A DNA stretch of 64,000 nucleotides from Streptococcus suis (GCF_024509525.1 NZ_JAMWEM010000001.1:248001-312000), one strand, 5' to 3'. Shown: positions 1 to 8,559, counted from the first letter of the stretch. The notes: generated by a model from the sequence alone, not told the origin. Made by a program: numbers and translations.

Positions 1-571
1 GCTGGATATTTTCGGTATCAGCCTACTAGCTATTATCACGGCAGTTGGTGGAGGAATGATTCGGGACACCATGCTGACAAAGATTCCGACCGCCTTAATA
101 GATCCTTCGTCTATTTATCTGTCAATCGGCGTAGCTCTTATGATGTATGTGATTGTCATTAGTAAAAAGCAGGACAATCCCCGTGACAAACAGCTCTATC
201 GCTATTTAAGCAAGGTCAATCTGACCTTTGATGCTATCGGCCTGGTCATATTTGCTCTCTTGGGTGCCAGTGCTGGTATCGAATCCCATTTAAACAGTAT
301 GGCGACTGGTATTTTGGCTAGTCTGACTGGGGTGGGCAGGGGAATCCTCCGCGACTTGTTGGTCAACGAAACTCCTTCTGTTCTCAAGGAAGATGTTTAT
401 GCCCTGCTGGCATTTTTTGCAGGCTTGGCCTATCACATCTTGGTTGTCCAACTCCATTTTGCTCGCATCCCAAGCTTCATTGTCTGCTTTGCCTTTTTCC
501 TCCTCCTTCGCCTCTTGGTGATTAAATACAAACTTAACCTACCTAATATGGACCGAACAAATAAGACTTGA
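1..571 (+). CDS. TRIC channel / UPF0126 family membrane protein (5' end outside window)
   Basis: The reading frame is open from base 2, upstream of the first in-window ATG at 56, so the gene starts before the window and only its C-terminal part is seen. The protein is hydrophobic with several membrane spans. It carries two copies of a glycine-rich motif followed by Arg-Asp (TAVGGGMIRD and GVGRGILRD), the hallmark of the UPF0126 (YadS-like) family. That family is related to trimeric intracellular cation channels. The substrate in streptococci is unknown. A strong hairpin terminator overlaps the stop codon. Family call is confident; function is not. Confidence 0.85.
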   Translation, partial: LDIFGISLLAIITAVGGGMIRDTMLTKIPTALIDPSSIYLSIGVALMMYVIVISKKQDNPRDKQLYRYLSKVNLTFDAIGLVIFALLGASAGIESHLNSMATGILASLTGVGRGILRDLLVNETPSVLKEDVYALLAFFAGLAYHILVVQLHFARIPSFIVCFAFFLLLRLLVIKYKLNLPNMDRTNKT

Positions 572-587
572 GCTGGGCTCAAGTCTT
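563..587 (+). terminator. Rho-independent terminator of the UPF0126 gene
   Basis: A perfect 11-bp stem (AAGACTTGAGC) with a 3-base loop overlaps the stop codon and is followed by a T-rich run. It lies between converging genes. Confidence 0.9.
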
Positions 588-597
588 ATTTTATTTC

Positions 598-1752
598 TTA
601 CCAGCCACCACCGCGGCCACCAGCACCTGGTCCTGTTGCGACGATTTGAGTAATTTGTTCACCGTTAACTGTCACAGTACCTCCTGTCAATTCAGCAGTT
701 CCGTCGAAGTCAAAAGCAGATTGAGCTGTTACAGCAATAGTCCCCCCAGAAATGTAGAGATTACCATTGGCATCAAAAGCATCTGTATCCCCACTACCAA
801 CCGCAACTTTCAAGTCACCACCAGTTACCTTGATGAAGATTTCTGATGACGTTGTACTTGCCGCGTTGATGGCATCATCTGAACCATAGACATCAATTGT
901 ACCACCGTTGATAGTGATATTAGTTCCTTCCAAGGCTTCTACTGATTCTGGAACAGTAATAGTACCGCCGTCAATGATCAAGCTTGTCTCAGCCTTAATG
1001 GCATCGTCACCCGCTCTAACAGTAATGTCACCACCTGTGATGGTTGTATAACCTTTGGTCGTATCTGTATCGTTGGTTGACTTGATACCGTCACCACCTG
1101 CGGTTACATTGATTGTACCACCATTGATTGTCAATGAATCCTTACCACGGATACCATCATCCACTGCAGTGACGATAATGTTTCCTGAATTCACGACAAG
1201 GTCATCTGTCGATACGATGCCGTCTTGGAAGTTGCCTTCAACAGTCAAGCTACCATTACCAGTAATGGTCAGATCAGCTTCCACGTGGATAGCCCCTTCA
1301 ATATTGGTATCTGAGTGGTTGCTTGAATCTTTCACCGTATTTTCAGTACCGTCTTGCAATTCGATTTCGACATTATCTGCTGAAATTACGTTGATTGCTG
1401 CCGTATCTGAACTTGAGATAGTTGCACCTGCCAAAATGATACGAACATTAGCATCTGTCTCAACCGTCACACCTGCAGTTGTTGAACCTGTCAAGATGTA
1501 GGTACCACCCTCAGTAATTTTTAAACCATCATTTGATAGTGTTACTTCTGTCGTTGGAAGTGCTGACCAATCGATGGAAGAACTTGTATCAGTTGTTGAA
1601 GCGCTGCTAATTGTTACAACAGACGATGAAGTTGTTGCAGATGAAGAGTTACTAGTTGCACTTGAAGTTGTCGAACAAGCCGCCAGTACACTGATGCTGA
1701 ATAAGGTAATGGTTGAGTAAAGCCATTTTTTCATAGGTTTAGATATTTTCAT
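598..1752 (-). CDS. Lipoprotein with DUF4353-type carbohydrate-binding domain
   Basis: Predicted surface lipoprotein of 384 residues. A lysine-containing N-terminus and hydrophobic core end in the lipobox LAAC with Cys at about residue 26. A Ser/Thr-rich linker follows (to about 65). The rest is a ladder of short beta-strand repeats of the type 'NGGTI-V-A-DDGI', as expected of a right-handed beta-helix, and the tail is glycine-rich (GAGGRGGGW). This matches the family annotated as carbohydrate-binding domain-containing protein (DUF4353); no enzymatic motif is visible. An AGAGG ribosome site precedes the ATG. The gene is monocistronic, between two terminators. Confidence 0.8.
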   Translation of the reverse strand: MKISKPMKKWLYSTITLFSISVLAACSTTSSATSNSSSATTSSSVVTISSASTTDTSSSIDWSALPTTEVTLSNDGLKITEGGTYILTGSTTAGVTVETDANVRIILAGATISSSDTAAINVISADNVEIELQDGTENTVKDSSNHSDTNIEGAIHVEADLTITGNGSLTVEGNFQDGIVSTDDLVVNSGNIIVTAVDDGIRGKDSLTINGGTINVTAGGDGIKSTNDTDTTKGYTTITGGDITVRAGDDAIKAETSLIIDGGTITVPESVEALEGTNITINGGTIDVYGSDDAINAASTTSSEIFIKVTGGDLKVAVGSGDTDAFDANGNLYISGGTIAVTAQSAFDFDGTAELTGGTVTVNGEQITQIVATGPGAGGRGGGW

Positions 1753-1776
1753 TAATTTTACCTCTTTCTCTATCAG

Positions 1777-1795
1777 GGGAGGCTTTCGGCCTCCC
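1777..1795 (-). other. Hairpin in the 5' leader of the lipoprotein gene
   Basis: A perfect 7-bp stem GGGAGGC/GCCTCCC with a 5-base loop lies about 25-45 bases before the start codon. It has no T-run, so it is more likely an mRNA-stability or translation structure than a terminator. Confidence 0.5.
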
Positions 1796-1865
1796 TTGTA
1801 TGCTCTTAGTTTACAGGTCCTTCCTAAAAGAAAGGTTAAAGATAACCAAAAGAAACCTTAAATAA

Positions 1866-1887
1866 AAAACTGCCCTCAGACAGTTTT
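1866..1887 (-). terminator. Terminator of the sia-like transporter operon
   Basis: On the minus strand AAAACTG...CAGTTTT forms a hairpin followed by TTTATTT. It overlaps the stop codon of the last operon gene. Confidence 0.75.
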
Positions 1888-3288
1888 CACATATTCTATA
1901 TCGATGATTTTATCACAGACCGTCGCCAAGAGCTCCTCATCGTGCGAGATAAGAAGGACTAGCTTCTTTTCTGTCTTTAAAAAGGCCAGAGCCTTAGCCA
2001 GTTCCTTCATCTGAGCCAGATCCAATCCACTAGAAGGCTCGTCAAAGATGAGGATATCCTTATCCGCCAATAAGCTGGCTACAATCATCAAGCGTTGTTG
2101 CTCACCACCTGACAGGCTGACTGGATGCCTGTCCAGCAAGTCTTCCAAACGAAAACGGCTGACCAAATCCGCATCGATTGTCTTATCTTTTTGCCCCAAA
2201 ATAAGCTCTCTACGAACCGTTTCGGCAAAGAGTTGTAGGTGGACATCCTGCATGACAAAGCTGATTTTTTCTAAACGTTGCCGAGGAGATAAGGTCTGTC
2301 CCTGCCAACTAATCTGACTGGCCTTGTCTTCTTCTAAGCCAACTAGGTAACGAGCTAGACTAGTCTTACCTGACCCATTTGGGCCAACTAGACCCACTAC
2401 CTGCCCTGGTGCCAGACAGAGCTGCTCTACCTGATAGAGAAATTTGCCAGCTGGACTAACTGATAAGTTAGAAACAGACAAGCCTTCTTGGTCAGACACA
2501 AACTGACTGGCCTGCTCTGCTATTGCCTGCCGATAAGGCTCCGCATCGTAGCACCGCAAACCCATGTCCTGACGGCACTCCTCTGTCCGATGGAGGAAGT
2601 CGCTAGCTGGATAATCCGCCACCAGCTGCCCCTCCTGAAAGTAGAGGTAGCGGTCTGCCAAGTCGCTCAGATAGGCCAAGAGGTGCTCGGCGATGATAAT
2701 GGTCTTGCCTTCTTGTTTGAGCTTGTACAGAGCTTCCTGGACCTTGTGAACAGCCTCCTGGTCCAGATTGGCCGTTGGCTCGTCCAAGAGCAAGATGGGA
2801 CTGCCCTGCATGGTCGCCGTTGCCAGAGCGATCAACTGCTTCTGACCACCTGACAGCTGAAAAATGGGCTGGTCATAGAAGGCTTCCAACTGAAAAAGAC
2901 GATTGACCTCCTCCAAGCGACCTGCAATCTCCTCCGAAGAAAGCCCCTGATTTTCACAGGGAAAGACCAGCTCATGCAGGACTTGGGTATGAAAAAACTG
3001 GGTGGCGGGATTTTGGAAGACTGAGGCGACCTGATAGGACAGGTCCTCCACGCTGGCTTGTCTGATGTCCTGCCCACCAATCTGCACTTGCCCTTGAACC
3101 TGGGCAGGATAATATTCTGGAATCAGACCATTGAGCAACTTGAGTAGACTAGACTTACCAGAGCCGCTAGGACCACAAAGGACCACACATTGCCCAGCTG
3201 GAATGGTCAAGTCCGCAATCTGCAAAGCTGGCTTGTCCGCACCTGCATAGGTCACTTGAAGATTTTTTATCCTGATAGTCGTGTCCAT
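1876..3288 (-). CDS. Double ABC ATPase of an ECF-type transporter (SiaH-like)
   Basis: Cytoplasmic ATPase of about 470 residues made of two fused nucleotide-binding domains, as in EcfA1-EcfA2 fusions. The first half has Walker A GPSGSGKSS (about 39-47), signature LSGGQKQ and Walker B ILLLDEPTANLD. The second half has Walker A GPNGSGKTS, signature LSGGEQQ and Walker B ILIFDEPSSGLD. Both halves look catalytically complete. I chose the ATG at 3288 because the protein then begins directly with the strand-forming MDTTIRIKN; a longer frame runs to 3339 inside the upstream gene. It overlaps the EcfT-like gene by 22 bases, implying translational coupling. In the group A streptococcal sia operon the last gene, siaH, is of this type. 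Confidence 0.88.
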   Translation of the reverse strand: MDTTIRIKNLQVTYAGADKPALQIADLTIPAGQCVVLCGPSGSGKSSLLKLLNGLIPEYYPAQVQGQVQIGGQDIRQASVEDLSYQVASVFQNPATQFFHTQVLHELVFPCENQGLSSEEIAGRLEEVNRLFQLEAFYDQPIFQLSGGQKQLIALATATMQGSPILLLDEPTANLDQEAVHKVQEALYKLKQEGKTIIIAEHLLAYLSDLADRYLYFQEGQLVADYPASDFLHRTEECRQDMGLRCYDAEPYRQAIAEQASQFVSDQEGLSVSNLSVSPAGKFLYQVEQLCLAPGQVVGLVGPNGSGKTSLARYLVGLEEDKASQISWQGQTLSPRQRLEKISFVMQDVHLQLFAETVRRELILGQKDKTIDADLVSRFRLEDLLDRHPVSLSGGEQQRLMIVASLLADKDILIFDEPSSGLDLAQMKELAKALAFLKTEKKLVLLISHDEELLATVCDKIIDIEYVKTV

Positions 3289-3932
3289 AGAAGAAAAAGC
3301 AGACAACATAGGCAGAGACTCCAATCTAGCCAAGTCCAACGCGACTTGACAAATTCACTGGGACGTCCATCCATAGCCATCCCCTTGGTCAAGGTCGCCA
3401 CCGTCAAATCTTGGGCAGTTGCCAAGAGAGAGAGCATGAGGGGGACCAAAAAATATTCCATGTAGCGTAGCGGTTGAACAAACAAGGCCCATTTACTGAG
3501 AAAAATCCCTCTGACCTTCAGGGAAGCCTGAATATGTCTGGCGTCCGACTTAATGGCTGGCAAAAAGCGAAACATGACACCCAAGGTTAAGAGGAAGGCT
3601 TCTGGCAACCGCCATTTCCGCAGGCCATGAATAAGGTCATAGCTGCTGGTAGTCATAAGAAGCAAATGCCCTGCCAGAAGTGGTGGCCAAATGTAGCCTA
3701 TCACAACAAACAAGTGTGTCAACCAAGCTGGAAGGATTGACCAATAGGATAGTCCTAAAAAGAATCCGTAGCCAAGAAGTCCGACAACCGTCATCCTAGG
3801 CTTACCAGAAAACCAGAAAAGCAGGCTCAGTCCAGAGACCAAGACTGCATTTTCCAGTCCGCTCAGCCGCATACCATAGGTAAAACTGGTGAAGACGACC
3901 AAGAGAATTTTACTGCGTGCATCGAGTTTCAT
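3267..3932 (-). CDS. EcfT-like transmembrane protein (SiaG-like)
   Basis: Integral membrane protein of 221 residues with four to five hydrophobic segments, of the CbiQ/EcfT family. These proteins transmit ATP hydrolysis by the ECF ATPases to a substrate-binding S component. It starts with the typical short cytoplasmic MKLDARSKILL stretch. An arginine-containing segment around 'HIQASLKVRGIFLSKW' (about 135-150) resembles the coupling helices that contact the ATPases. It overlaps the upstream gene by 4 bases and the downstream ATPase gene by 22, so the three form one unit. The substrate is inferred from context only. Confidence 0.85.
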   Translation of the reverse strand: MKLDARSKILLVVFTSFTYGMRLSGLENAVLVSGLSLLFWFSGKPRMTVVGLLGYGFFLGLSYWSILPAWLTHLFVVIGYIWPPLLAGHLLLMTTSSYDLIHGLRKWRLPEAFLLTLGVMFRFLPAIKSDARHIQASLKVRGIFLSKWALFVQPLRYMEYFLVPLMLSLLATAQDLTVATLTKGMAMDGRPSEFVKSRWTWLDWSLCLCCLLFLLWTRLSG

Positions 3933-4522
3933 CCGACCAAACCTGAACGGTCAAAATAGCGTTTGACCATGTATTGTCCAAAAAGGCCACTCAGACTAGC
4001 TGCCAGGATAATGGTAAAGGATAACCAGAGGACATTAGCAGGTGTAAAGTCCAACAAGACACGGGCCACATACTCTGCTGATTTACCACGAGCCAATAGA
4101 CTAGCTTCATAGGCATCCCGCATGAGCCACATGAGGATAATGGGCCCCAGATTACCAAAAGAGAAGACCACAAAGCTGAGGAGGTTGCTCCATTTGTTCT
4201 TATAAGCACCGAGCTTGGCCACCCAATCTCCTAGCAGACCAAAGGTCAAGCTAGGCAGAAAGGCCGCTGTTAGATAGCCTGACAGGAAAAAGAAGCAGGC
4301 CATGACCGCACCAACCAAACTAATGGAGCCAAACTTGCCAACCTTGGCAATCAAGAGCATATAGACTGGACCAGCCAAGAGGGCTGCAAAAGCTGGAGCA
4401 TACATCATATTGCCAGACCGGTCAAAAAAGACACCGAGCAAGGTCCCCAGACCCACACACAGAAAATACAAACCAGCAAAAGCCCCCGTCACCATGAGGT
4501 CCTTGATTTTTAATTGTTTCAT
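3929..4522 (-). CDS. Trep_Strep family membrane protein, probable S component (SiaF-like)
   Basis: Integral membrane protein of 197 residues with about five to six membrane spans and an N-terminal MKQLKIKDLMVTGAFAGLY segment typical of the Trep_Strep (TIGR02185) family, which is regarded as an ECF substrate-binding component. It lies between the exporter-fold ABC pair and the EcfT-like gene, matching siaF of group A Streptococcus, reported to take part in haem uptake. The start codon abuts the stop of the upstream ABC gene. Haem as substrate is inferred from operon order; other tetrapyrroles or metal chelates are possible. Confidence 0.8.
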   Translation of the reverse strand: MKQLKIKDLMVTGAFAGLYFLCVGLGTLLGVFFDRSGNMMYAPAFAALLAGPVYMLLIAKVGKFGSISLVGAVMACFFFLSGYLTAAFLPSLTFGLLGDWVAKLGAYKNKWSNLLSFVVFSFGNLGPIILMWLMRDAYEASLLARGKSAEYVARVLLDFTPANVLWLSFTIILAASLSGLFGQYMVKRYFDRSGLVG

Positions 4523-6184
4523 TTATCGTTCCTTTTGTAAATTTCCATTCTCCAAGTGGAAAATGGTATCCGCACAGGCCATGGTCGAACTTCTATGGGA
4601 AATCAAGAAGACCATACCCTGACAGTGTTCCTTAACCAGTTGGATAAAGCGGGCTTCATTGAGCGAATCTAGGTTACTAGTTGGCTCATCAAAGATATAG
4701 CAGTCCGCATTTTTGAGCAAGGCCCGCATGAGTTCCAAGCGTTGCCCCTCTCCTGCTGAAAAATCACTGGCCTCCACAAGCGTATCCAAGCCCTGCGGTG
4801 CTGCCAAAATCCGTTCTTTCATGTGGCATTTATCTGCCAAGTCCATGATGGTTTCGTCCGACACATCTGTCCGACCCAAGACAAGATTTTCACGAATGGT
4901 CTGGCGGAAGATTTGTGGCACCTGTGGTACATAGGCAAAGGAGCCCTGCAAATGTGCCTTATCTACCTGCCGACTATCCAAGCCAGACAGGCGGATTTGG
5001 CCTTGCTGCCAATCATACCACCGCATGATTAATTTCATTAAGGTGGATTTTCCTGCACCGGACTCACCAACCAAGCCAATAATACCACCCTGTTCAAACT
5101 GAACAGACAGGTTGCGATAAAGTCCTGTTTCCCGGTCATCATAGTCGAAGTCTAGTTGCTCAATTACAATATCTTTCACACTGACCTCAACAAGCTCACC
5201 TGTTCGCTCCGCTTCTTTTTCATCCAAAAGAGCATAGATATTGCGACCAGCATTCATAGCCCGCTTGAAACCAAGCGGCAGACGGCTGAGCTCCAAGAAG
5301 GGAGCGAAGGAGCTAGTGAAAGAAACCAGCAGAGCCACACCAGTCGCTAAATCCAAACTCTGACTACCCACCAAATCGAAGGACAGCCAGGCAAAGCCCA
5401 TGATAGACAAACCAACCACCAAAAAGGAAACAGCATACTGCATAAAGTTGGTCTGGGCAACCTTTCGCTCCTGACCATTGACCTCTTGACTTTTGTTCGT
5501 CAGCTTGGCAAAACGAGCATCTGTCTGCTGGAACTGCATCAGGTCCTTCATGCTCTTGAGACTTTCAATAAAGTAGGACACATAACCCTTGCGGCTGGCA
5601 TTTTGCTCCTTGAGCAAGGGCTGCAGCTGCTGGGCAAACTGATTTGGAATAGCAATAGCCAACAGAGCATAGGTCACCAGAGCCGGCAAAGCCAACCCCC
5701 AGCTGGATAGACCAAAATAGACCGTCAAACCAAGAGCCACCAAAATCCCTGTACAAATCGGGGCAATGGTATGGGCAAAGAAAACCTCCAAGGCCTCAAT
5801 GTCCTCCCCAATCATCTTAAGCAGGCTACCGCTGTCCTGTCGATCCAATTTTCCAGGAGCCAAGGCCCGCAATTTTGCGAAAATCAAGCGACGGTAAGCC
5901 ACCAACGTATGAAAGGCCACATAGTGACCAAAGTAGTGCTCTCCATAACGGAAGGCACCACGTAAAAGAGATAGGAGAATGAGGATTCCCAAGGTCCATA
6001 GCGGAGCAGGATTGCCAGTAAGGGCATCAAAAGCCAGATAGACCAAGATGACTGGAATAGCAATGGTCACCACCTGTCCCAAGACTGCAAAGCAAACCGC
6101 CACCGCAATCCGTGGTAAGAGGTGTTTCATGGACTGCAAGAGTCTCGGAATCAGCACACTTGTTGGCATTTCTTTCTTATCCAT
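4523..6184 (-). CDS. ABC half-transporter, exporter fold (SiaE-like)
   Basis: Protein of about 553 residues with an N-terminal six-helix membrane domain and a C-terminal nucleotide-binding domain: Walker A GESGAGKST (about 370), signature FSAGEGQ (divergent from LSGGQ) and Walker B CYIFDEPTSNLD. The ATG at 6184 is preferred over a longer frame to 6259, because it overlaps the previous stop by 8 bases, a usual coupling arrangement. The family resembles YbtP/YbtQ-type half-transporters, which have an exporter fold but serve siderophore import. It most likely pairs with the next gene upstream as a heterodimer. Confidence 0.87.
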   Translation of the reverse strand: MDKKEMPTSVLIPRLLQSMKHLLPRIAVAVCFAVLGQVVTIAIPVILVYLAFDALTGNPAPLWTLGILILLSLLRGAFRYGEHYFGHYVAFHTLVAYRRLIFAKLRALAPGKLDRQDSGSLLKMIGEDIEALEVFFAHTIAPICTGILVALGLTVYFGLSSWGLALPALVTYALLAIAIPNQFAQQLQPLLKEQNASRKGYVSYFIESLKSMKDLMQFQQTDARFAKLTNKSQEVNGQERKVAQTNFMQYAVSFLVVGLSIMGFAWLSFDLVGSQSLDLATGVALLVSFTSSFAPFLELSRLPLGFKRAMNAGRNIYALLDEKEAERTGELVEVSVKDIVIEQLDFDYDDRETGLYRNLSVQFEQGGIIGLVGESGAGKSTLMKLIMRWYDWQQGQIRLSGLDSRQVDKAHLQGSFAYVPQVPQIFRQTIRENLVLGRTDVSDETIMDLADKCHMKERILAAPQGLDTLVEASDFSAGEGQRLELMRALLKNADCYIFDEPTSNLDSLNEARFIQLVKEHCQGMVFLISHRSSTMACADTIFHLENGNLQKER

Positions 6185-7937
6185 AAACCGCTTCCTCCAA
6201 TTCTCTTTGTTGATCGACCAGCTGACGATAGAACGAGCTAGTCTGATAAAGCGTAGCATGATTGCCTGTCACAGCCCCCTCTGCAGACAAGAAGAGAATA
6301 TCATCTGCCTGCTCCACCTGCTTCATCTTATGTGTAATAATAATAACAATCGCATCCTTGGCCACCAAGTTAATGAGGTCGTAAATCAAACCTTCATTGT
6401 CCTGATCAACGCTGGAGGTCACCTCGTCAAAGATATAGAGCGAGCGTTTGGCCAAGACCGCACGGGCACAGATAACCTGCTGGCGTTGACCAGGCGACAA
6501 GAAAGCACCGTCATCACCCACAATCGTATCCAAACCGTCTGGCAAATTCTTGACAAACCGCAAGACCCCATGCTGATCTGCCCAAGCCAAGATGTCCTCC
6601 TTGGACCAGTCACAAGCCATCCGCAAGTTATCATAGATAGACTGGTTGAGTAGGGTTGACTGGCCCGATACATAGAGGACCTGCTCATTCAGAGACAACT
6701 GGCTAACAGTCGAAATCTCCTGCTCACCCAAGTAAATAGCTCCCTTATCCGCCCGCAAGCGTCCCAAGAACAGCTGCGCCAAAGTCGTTTTCCCCTGCCC
6801 TGACTCGCCCGCCAAGGCATAGACCTTTCCAGCTGTCATGGTCATGGAAATATCTTTCAAGACCGGATTTTCTCCGTAGGCAAAGGCTAGATTTTCTAGT
6901 TTTAGACTGTCAAAAGCAGGCACATGGACAGAATCGATTTCCTGCTCCGCTGTCATGCTGTCCAAGAAACCAAAAATGCGATCCGCCATCTTGGTATTCA
7001 TCATCACCAAGTGCATACCGTAGCCCTGCTCCCGTATGGGTGCAAAAAACTCCGTCGCAATGAGGACAAAGAAGAGCATACTAAAGAGGGAGAGATTGCC
7101 TGCCGCTAAGCTATTGACCGCCACAAAACCAGACAAGCCAATCCCTAGATACATGACCGCATCCATGTAGCCCACCGCTTGCAGCTGAAAGCTGAGTAGC
7201 TCCATGGTCGCATCGCGGAAGTCCTCCGCCTGTTCATTGAAAGTCTTCTCATAGGTCGCATCCGCCTGATAGGAATAGAGCGTATTAAGCCCCTTGAGAT
7301 CGTCCAGGAAAAGATTGCCCACATCCATGTAGGATCCCCAGTAGCGATTCATGATCCGCTTGGACCGCTTCTGCATGGCGATAATGGAAATGGGAATTAG
7401 AGGCAAGGCCAAGATGAAAATAACCGCACCCAGCGGGAAAATCAGAAAAACCAGCAAAAGAACAGTTGCACAGTTGAACTGGGTCCGCAAGGAAGAAGCC
7501 ATGTAGTAGGAATAATAAGTATCCAGACTATCAATCCCCTGCGAAGCGATGTTAAAGACATCCGCTGCTGTCGCTTTTGACTCAAACTGACCGTCCTTGG
7601 CCAAAAGTGCCCCAAAGAAGGACTGCTTGAGCGAATCCCGTGCAAACTGGGAACCCAAGCCCTGCAAACGCTTGGCAATCAAGGCCACACCATAGCCAAA
7701 GGCATTGAGACCCAGCAAGATGAGGACAAAGCGTCCCAGATCAACCTGTCCGCCCTCATAGTAGGTCACAAAACCCTTAGCAATCAGGTAGAAGGAAATA
7801 ATCCGCATCAAAAATTGCACCCAGGATAGAAAGGCCGCCAAATAGACCAGCTTCATCTTGGGCTTGATGCGTTCTTTGAGCCGCTTCAAGAGGGCTTTTT
7901 TCTTTTCTCTGGAGATTTTCTCCTGTTCTTGTGCCAT
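6177..7937 (-). CDS. ABC half-transporter, exporter fold (SiaD-like)
   Basis: First gene of the five-gene operon, 586 residues. A charged N-terminus (to about 28) precedes a six-helix membrane domain and an ATPase domain with Walker A GESGQGKTT (about 375), signature LSPGQRQQ and Walker B LYIFDEVTSSVD. A good AGGTGA ribosome site precedes the ATG. Gene order matches siaD-siaE-siaF-siaG-siaH of group A Streptococcus, but no shr, shp or siaABC lies upstream; the preceding gene is rbfA. Two promoter-like sequences and a palindrome precede it. Role in haem or metallophore uptake is inferred. Confidence 0.87.
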   Translation of the reverse strand: MAQEQEKISREKKKALLKRLKERIKPKMKLVYLAAFLSWVQFLMRIISFYLIAKGFVTYYEGGQVDLGRFVLILLGLNAFGYGVALIAKRLQGLGSQFARDSLKQSFFGALLAKDGQFESKATAADVFNIASQGIDSLDTYYSYYMASSLRTQFNCATVLLLVFLIFPLGAVIFILALPLIPISIIAMQKRSKRIMNRYWGSYMDVGNLFLDDLKGLNTLYSYQADATYEKTFNEQAEDFRDATMELLSFQLQAVGYMDAVMYLGIGLSGFVAVNSLAAGNLSLFSMLFFVLIATEFFAPIREQGYGMHLVMMNTKMADRIFGFLDSMTAEQEIDSVHVPAFDSLKLENLAFAYGENPVLKDISMTMTAGKVYALAGESGQGKTTLAQLFLGRLRADKGAIYLGEQEISTVSQLSLNEQVLYVSGQSTLLNQSIYDNLRMACDWSKEDILAWADQHGVLRFVKNLPDGLDTIVGDDGAFLSPGQRQQVICARAVLAKRSLYIFDEVTSSVDQDNEGLIYDLINLVAKDAIVIIITHKMKQVEQADDILFLSAEGAVTGNHATLYQTSSFYRQLVDQQRELEEAVYG

Positions 7938-7954
7938 AGTTCACCTATTTTTTC

Positions 7955-7982
7955 ATTTTATCATCACACTGATGTGTGTCAA
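7955..7982 (-). promoter_or_regulatory. Proximal promoter of the sia-like operon, overlapped by a palindrome
   Basis: On the minus strand TTGACA (7977-7982) and TAAAAT (7955-7960) are separated by 16 bases. A perfect inverted repeat CACAC-TGAT-GTGTG occupies 7965-7978, inside the spacer and touching the -35 box. That is where a repressor would block RNA polymerase. The regulator is unknown; a metal- or haem-responsive protein would fit. Confidence 0.65.
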
Positions 7983-7992
7983 ACTAGATCCT

Positions 7993-8020
7993 ATTATACC
8001 ATTCTTTGAATTGTCTGTAA
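7993..8020 (-). promoter_or_regulatory. Second, distal promoter candidate for the sia-like operon
   Basis: On the minus strand TTACAG (8015-8020) and a perfect TATAAT (7993-7998) are 16 bases apart, just upstream of the palindrome-bearing promoter. Confidence 0.5.
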
Positions 8021-8033
8021 ATTTTAATTAAAA

Positions 8034-8059
8034 TAAAAAACCAGATTTCTCCGGTTTTT
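8034..8059 (-). terminator. Terminator after rbfA
   Basis: On the minus strand AAAAACCGGAG...TCTGGTTTTTT forms a hairpin with one internal mismatch, followed by a T-rich run. It ends the rimP-nusA-infB-rbfA operon. Confidence 0.85.
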
Positions 8060-8060
8060 C

Positions 8061-8411
8061 CTATTTCTGATCCAAGGCACGCAGCATTTGATCAATTTTA
8101 TTGCCATATTCAATGGACTGGTCTTTTTCAAAGACTAAATCAGGAATTTTGTAGAGGGTCAACTTGCGACCAAGCTCTCTCTTGATGGTTCCTGTTGCTT
8201 TTTCCAGACCTGTTTGAGCTTTTTGATTGTCAGAAGCCAGGTCACTCATAATAGAGTAATAGACCTTAGCCACTGACAAATCACCGACCATTTGGACATC
8301 TGTAATGGTCACTCCTTGCACACGGGGGTCACGGACCTTCTTCTGCAAAATCTCATTGACTTCGCGTTTGATTTCCATACCCACACGGTCTGTACGAAAA
8401 TGATTCGCCAT
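8061..8411 (-). CDS. rbfA: Ribosome-binding factor A
   Basis: Small KH-like cytoplasmic protein (116 residues) that binds the 30S subunit during late 16S rRNA maturation and is needed at low temperature. The start [18 protein letters not shown] and the segment VRDPRV (about 26-31), followed by VTITDV, are typical of RbfA. Its position after infB is conserved in Firmicutes. Here it is separated from infB by about 165 bases that hold a folded region and a terminator-like hairpin, so its expression may be uncoupled from infB. Confidence 0.96.
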   Translation of the reverse strand: MANHFRTDRVGMEIKREVNEILQKKVRDPRVQGVTITDVQMVGDLSVAKVYYSIMSDLASDNQKAQTGLEKATGTIKRELGRKLTLYKIPDLVFEKDQSIEYGNKIDQMLRALDQK

Positions 8412-8437
8412 ATTTTTTCCTTTCTTACATGATAGAA

Positions 8438-8457
8438 AAGCTGAGTTTCCTCAGCTT
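8438..8457 (-). terminator. Terminator-like hairpin just before rbfA
   Basis: Perfect 8-bp stem AAGCTGAG/CTCAGCTT with a 4-base loop, followed on the minus strand by TTTCTATC. It lies inside the infB-rbfA spacer, so it would attenuate rather than end the operon. Confidence 0.65.
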
Positions 8458-8473
8458 GACATTTGCTTAAGAC

Positions 8474-8559
8474 GAAGGCCCAGGTCGAACCTGCTCCTTT
8501 CTAATTTTAAGAGAGCAGACTGACAACCCACAAGGGAGATTTTCACCCACCAGGCCTTC
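8474..8559 (-). ncRNA. Candidate structured leader RNA between infB and rbfA
   Basis: An 86-base segment is closed by a 7-bp perfect helix (GAAGGCC/GGCCTTC). Inside are a short hairpin at 8534-8548, a 6-bp helix CTGCTC/GAGCAG (8491-8496 with 8513-8518), and a CAGGT/ACCTG hairpin (8481-8493). The last two share three bases (8491-8493), so they compete, as in a switch. A terminator-like hairpin follows. I do not recognise the motif. It does not fold as a tRNA: there is no 5-bp T-arm with a 7-base loop. Confidence 0.45.

Noticed and set aside
1055..1501. 148-residue plus-strand frame opposite the lipoprotein
   Set aside because: It is a mirror of the repetitive lipoprotein sequence, without a start signal.
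6048..6653. 201-residue plus-strand frame across the two SiaD/E-like genes
   Set aside because: It is antisense to two well-supported ABC ATPases, with no ribosome site or promoter.
8474..8559. tRNA or tRNA-like gene in the infB-rbfA spacer (86 bases, 7-bp closing helix, GGTTCGACC)
   Set aside because: The T-arm has a 5-bp stem with only a 3-base loop, no D-arm or anticodon stem fits, and the last two helices overlap. Kept only as a structured RNA candidate.
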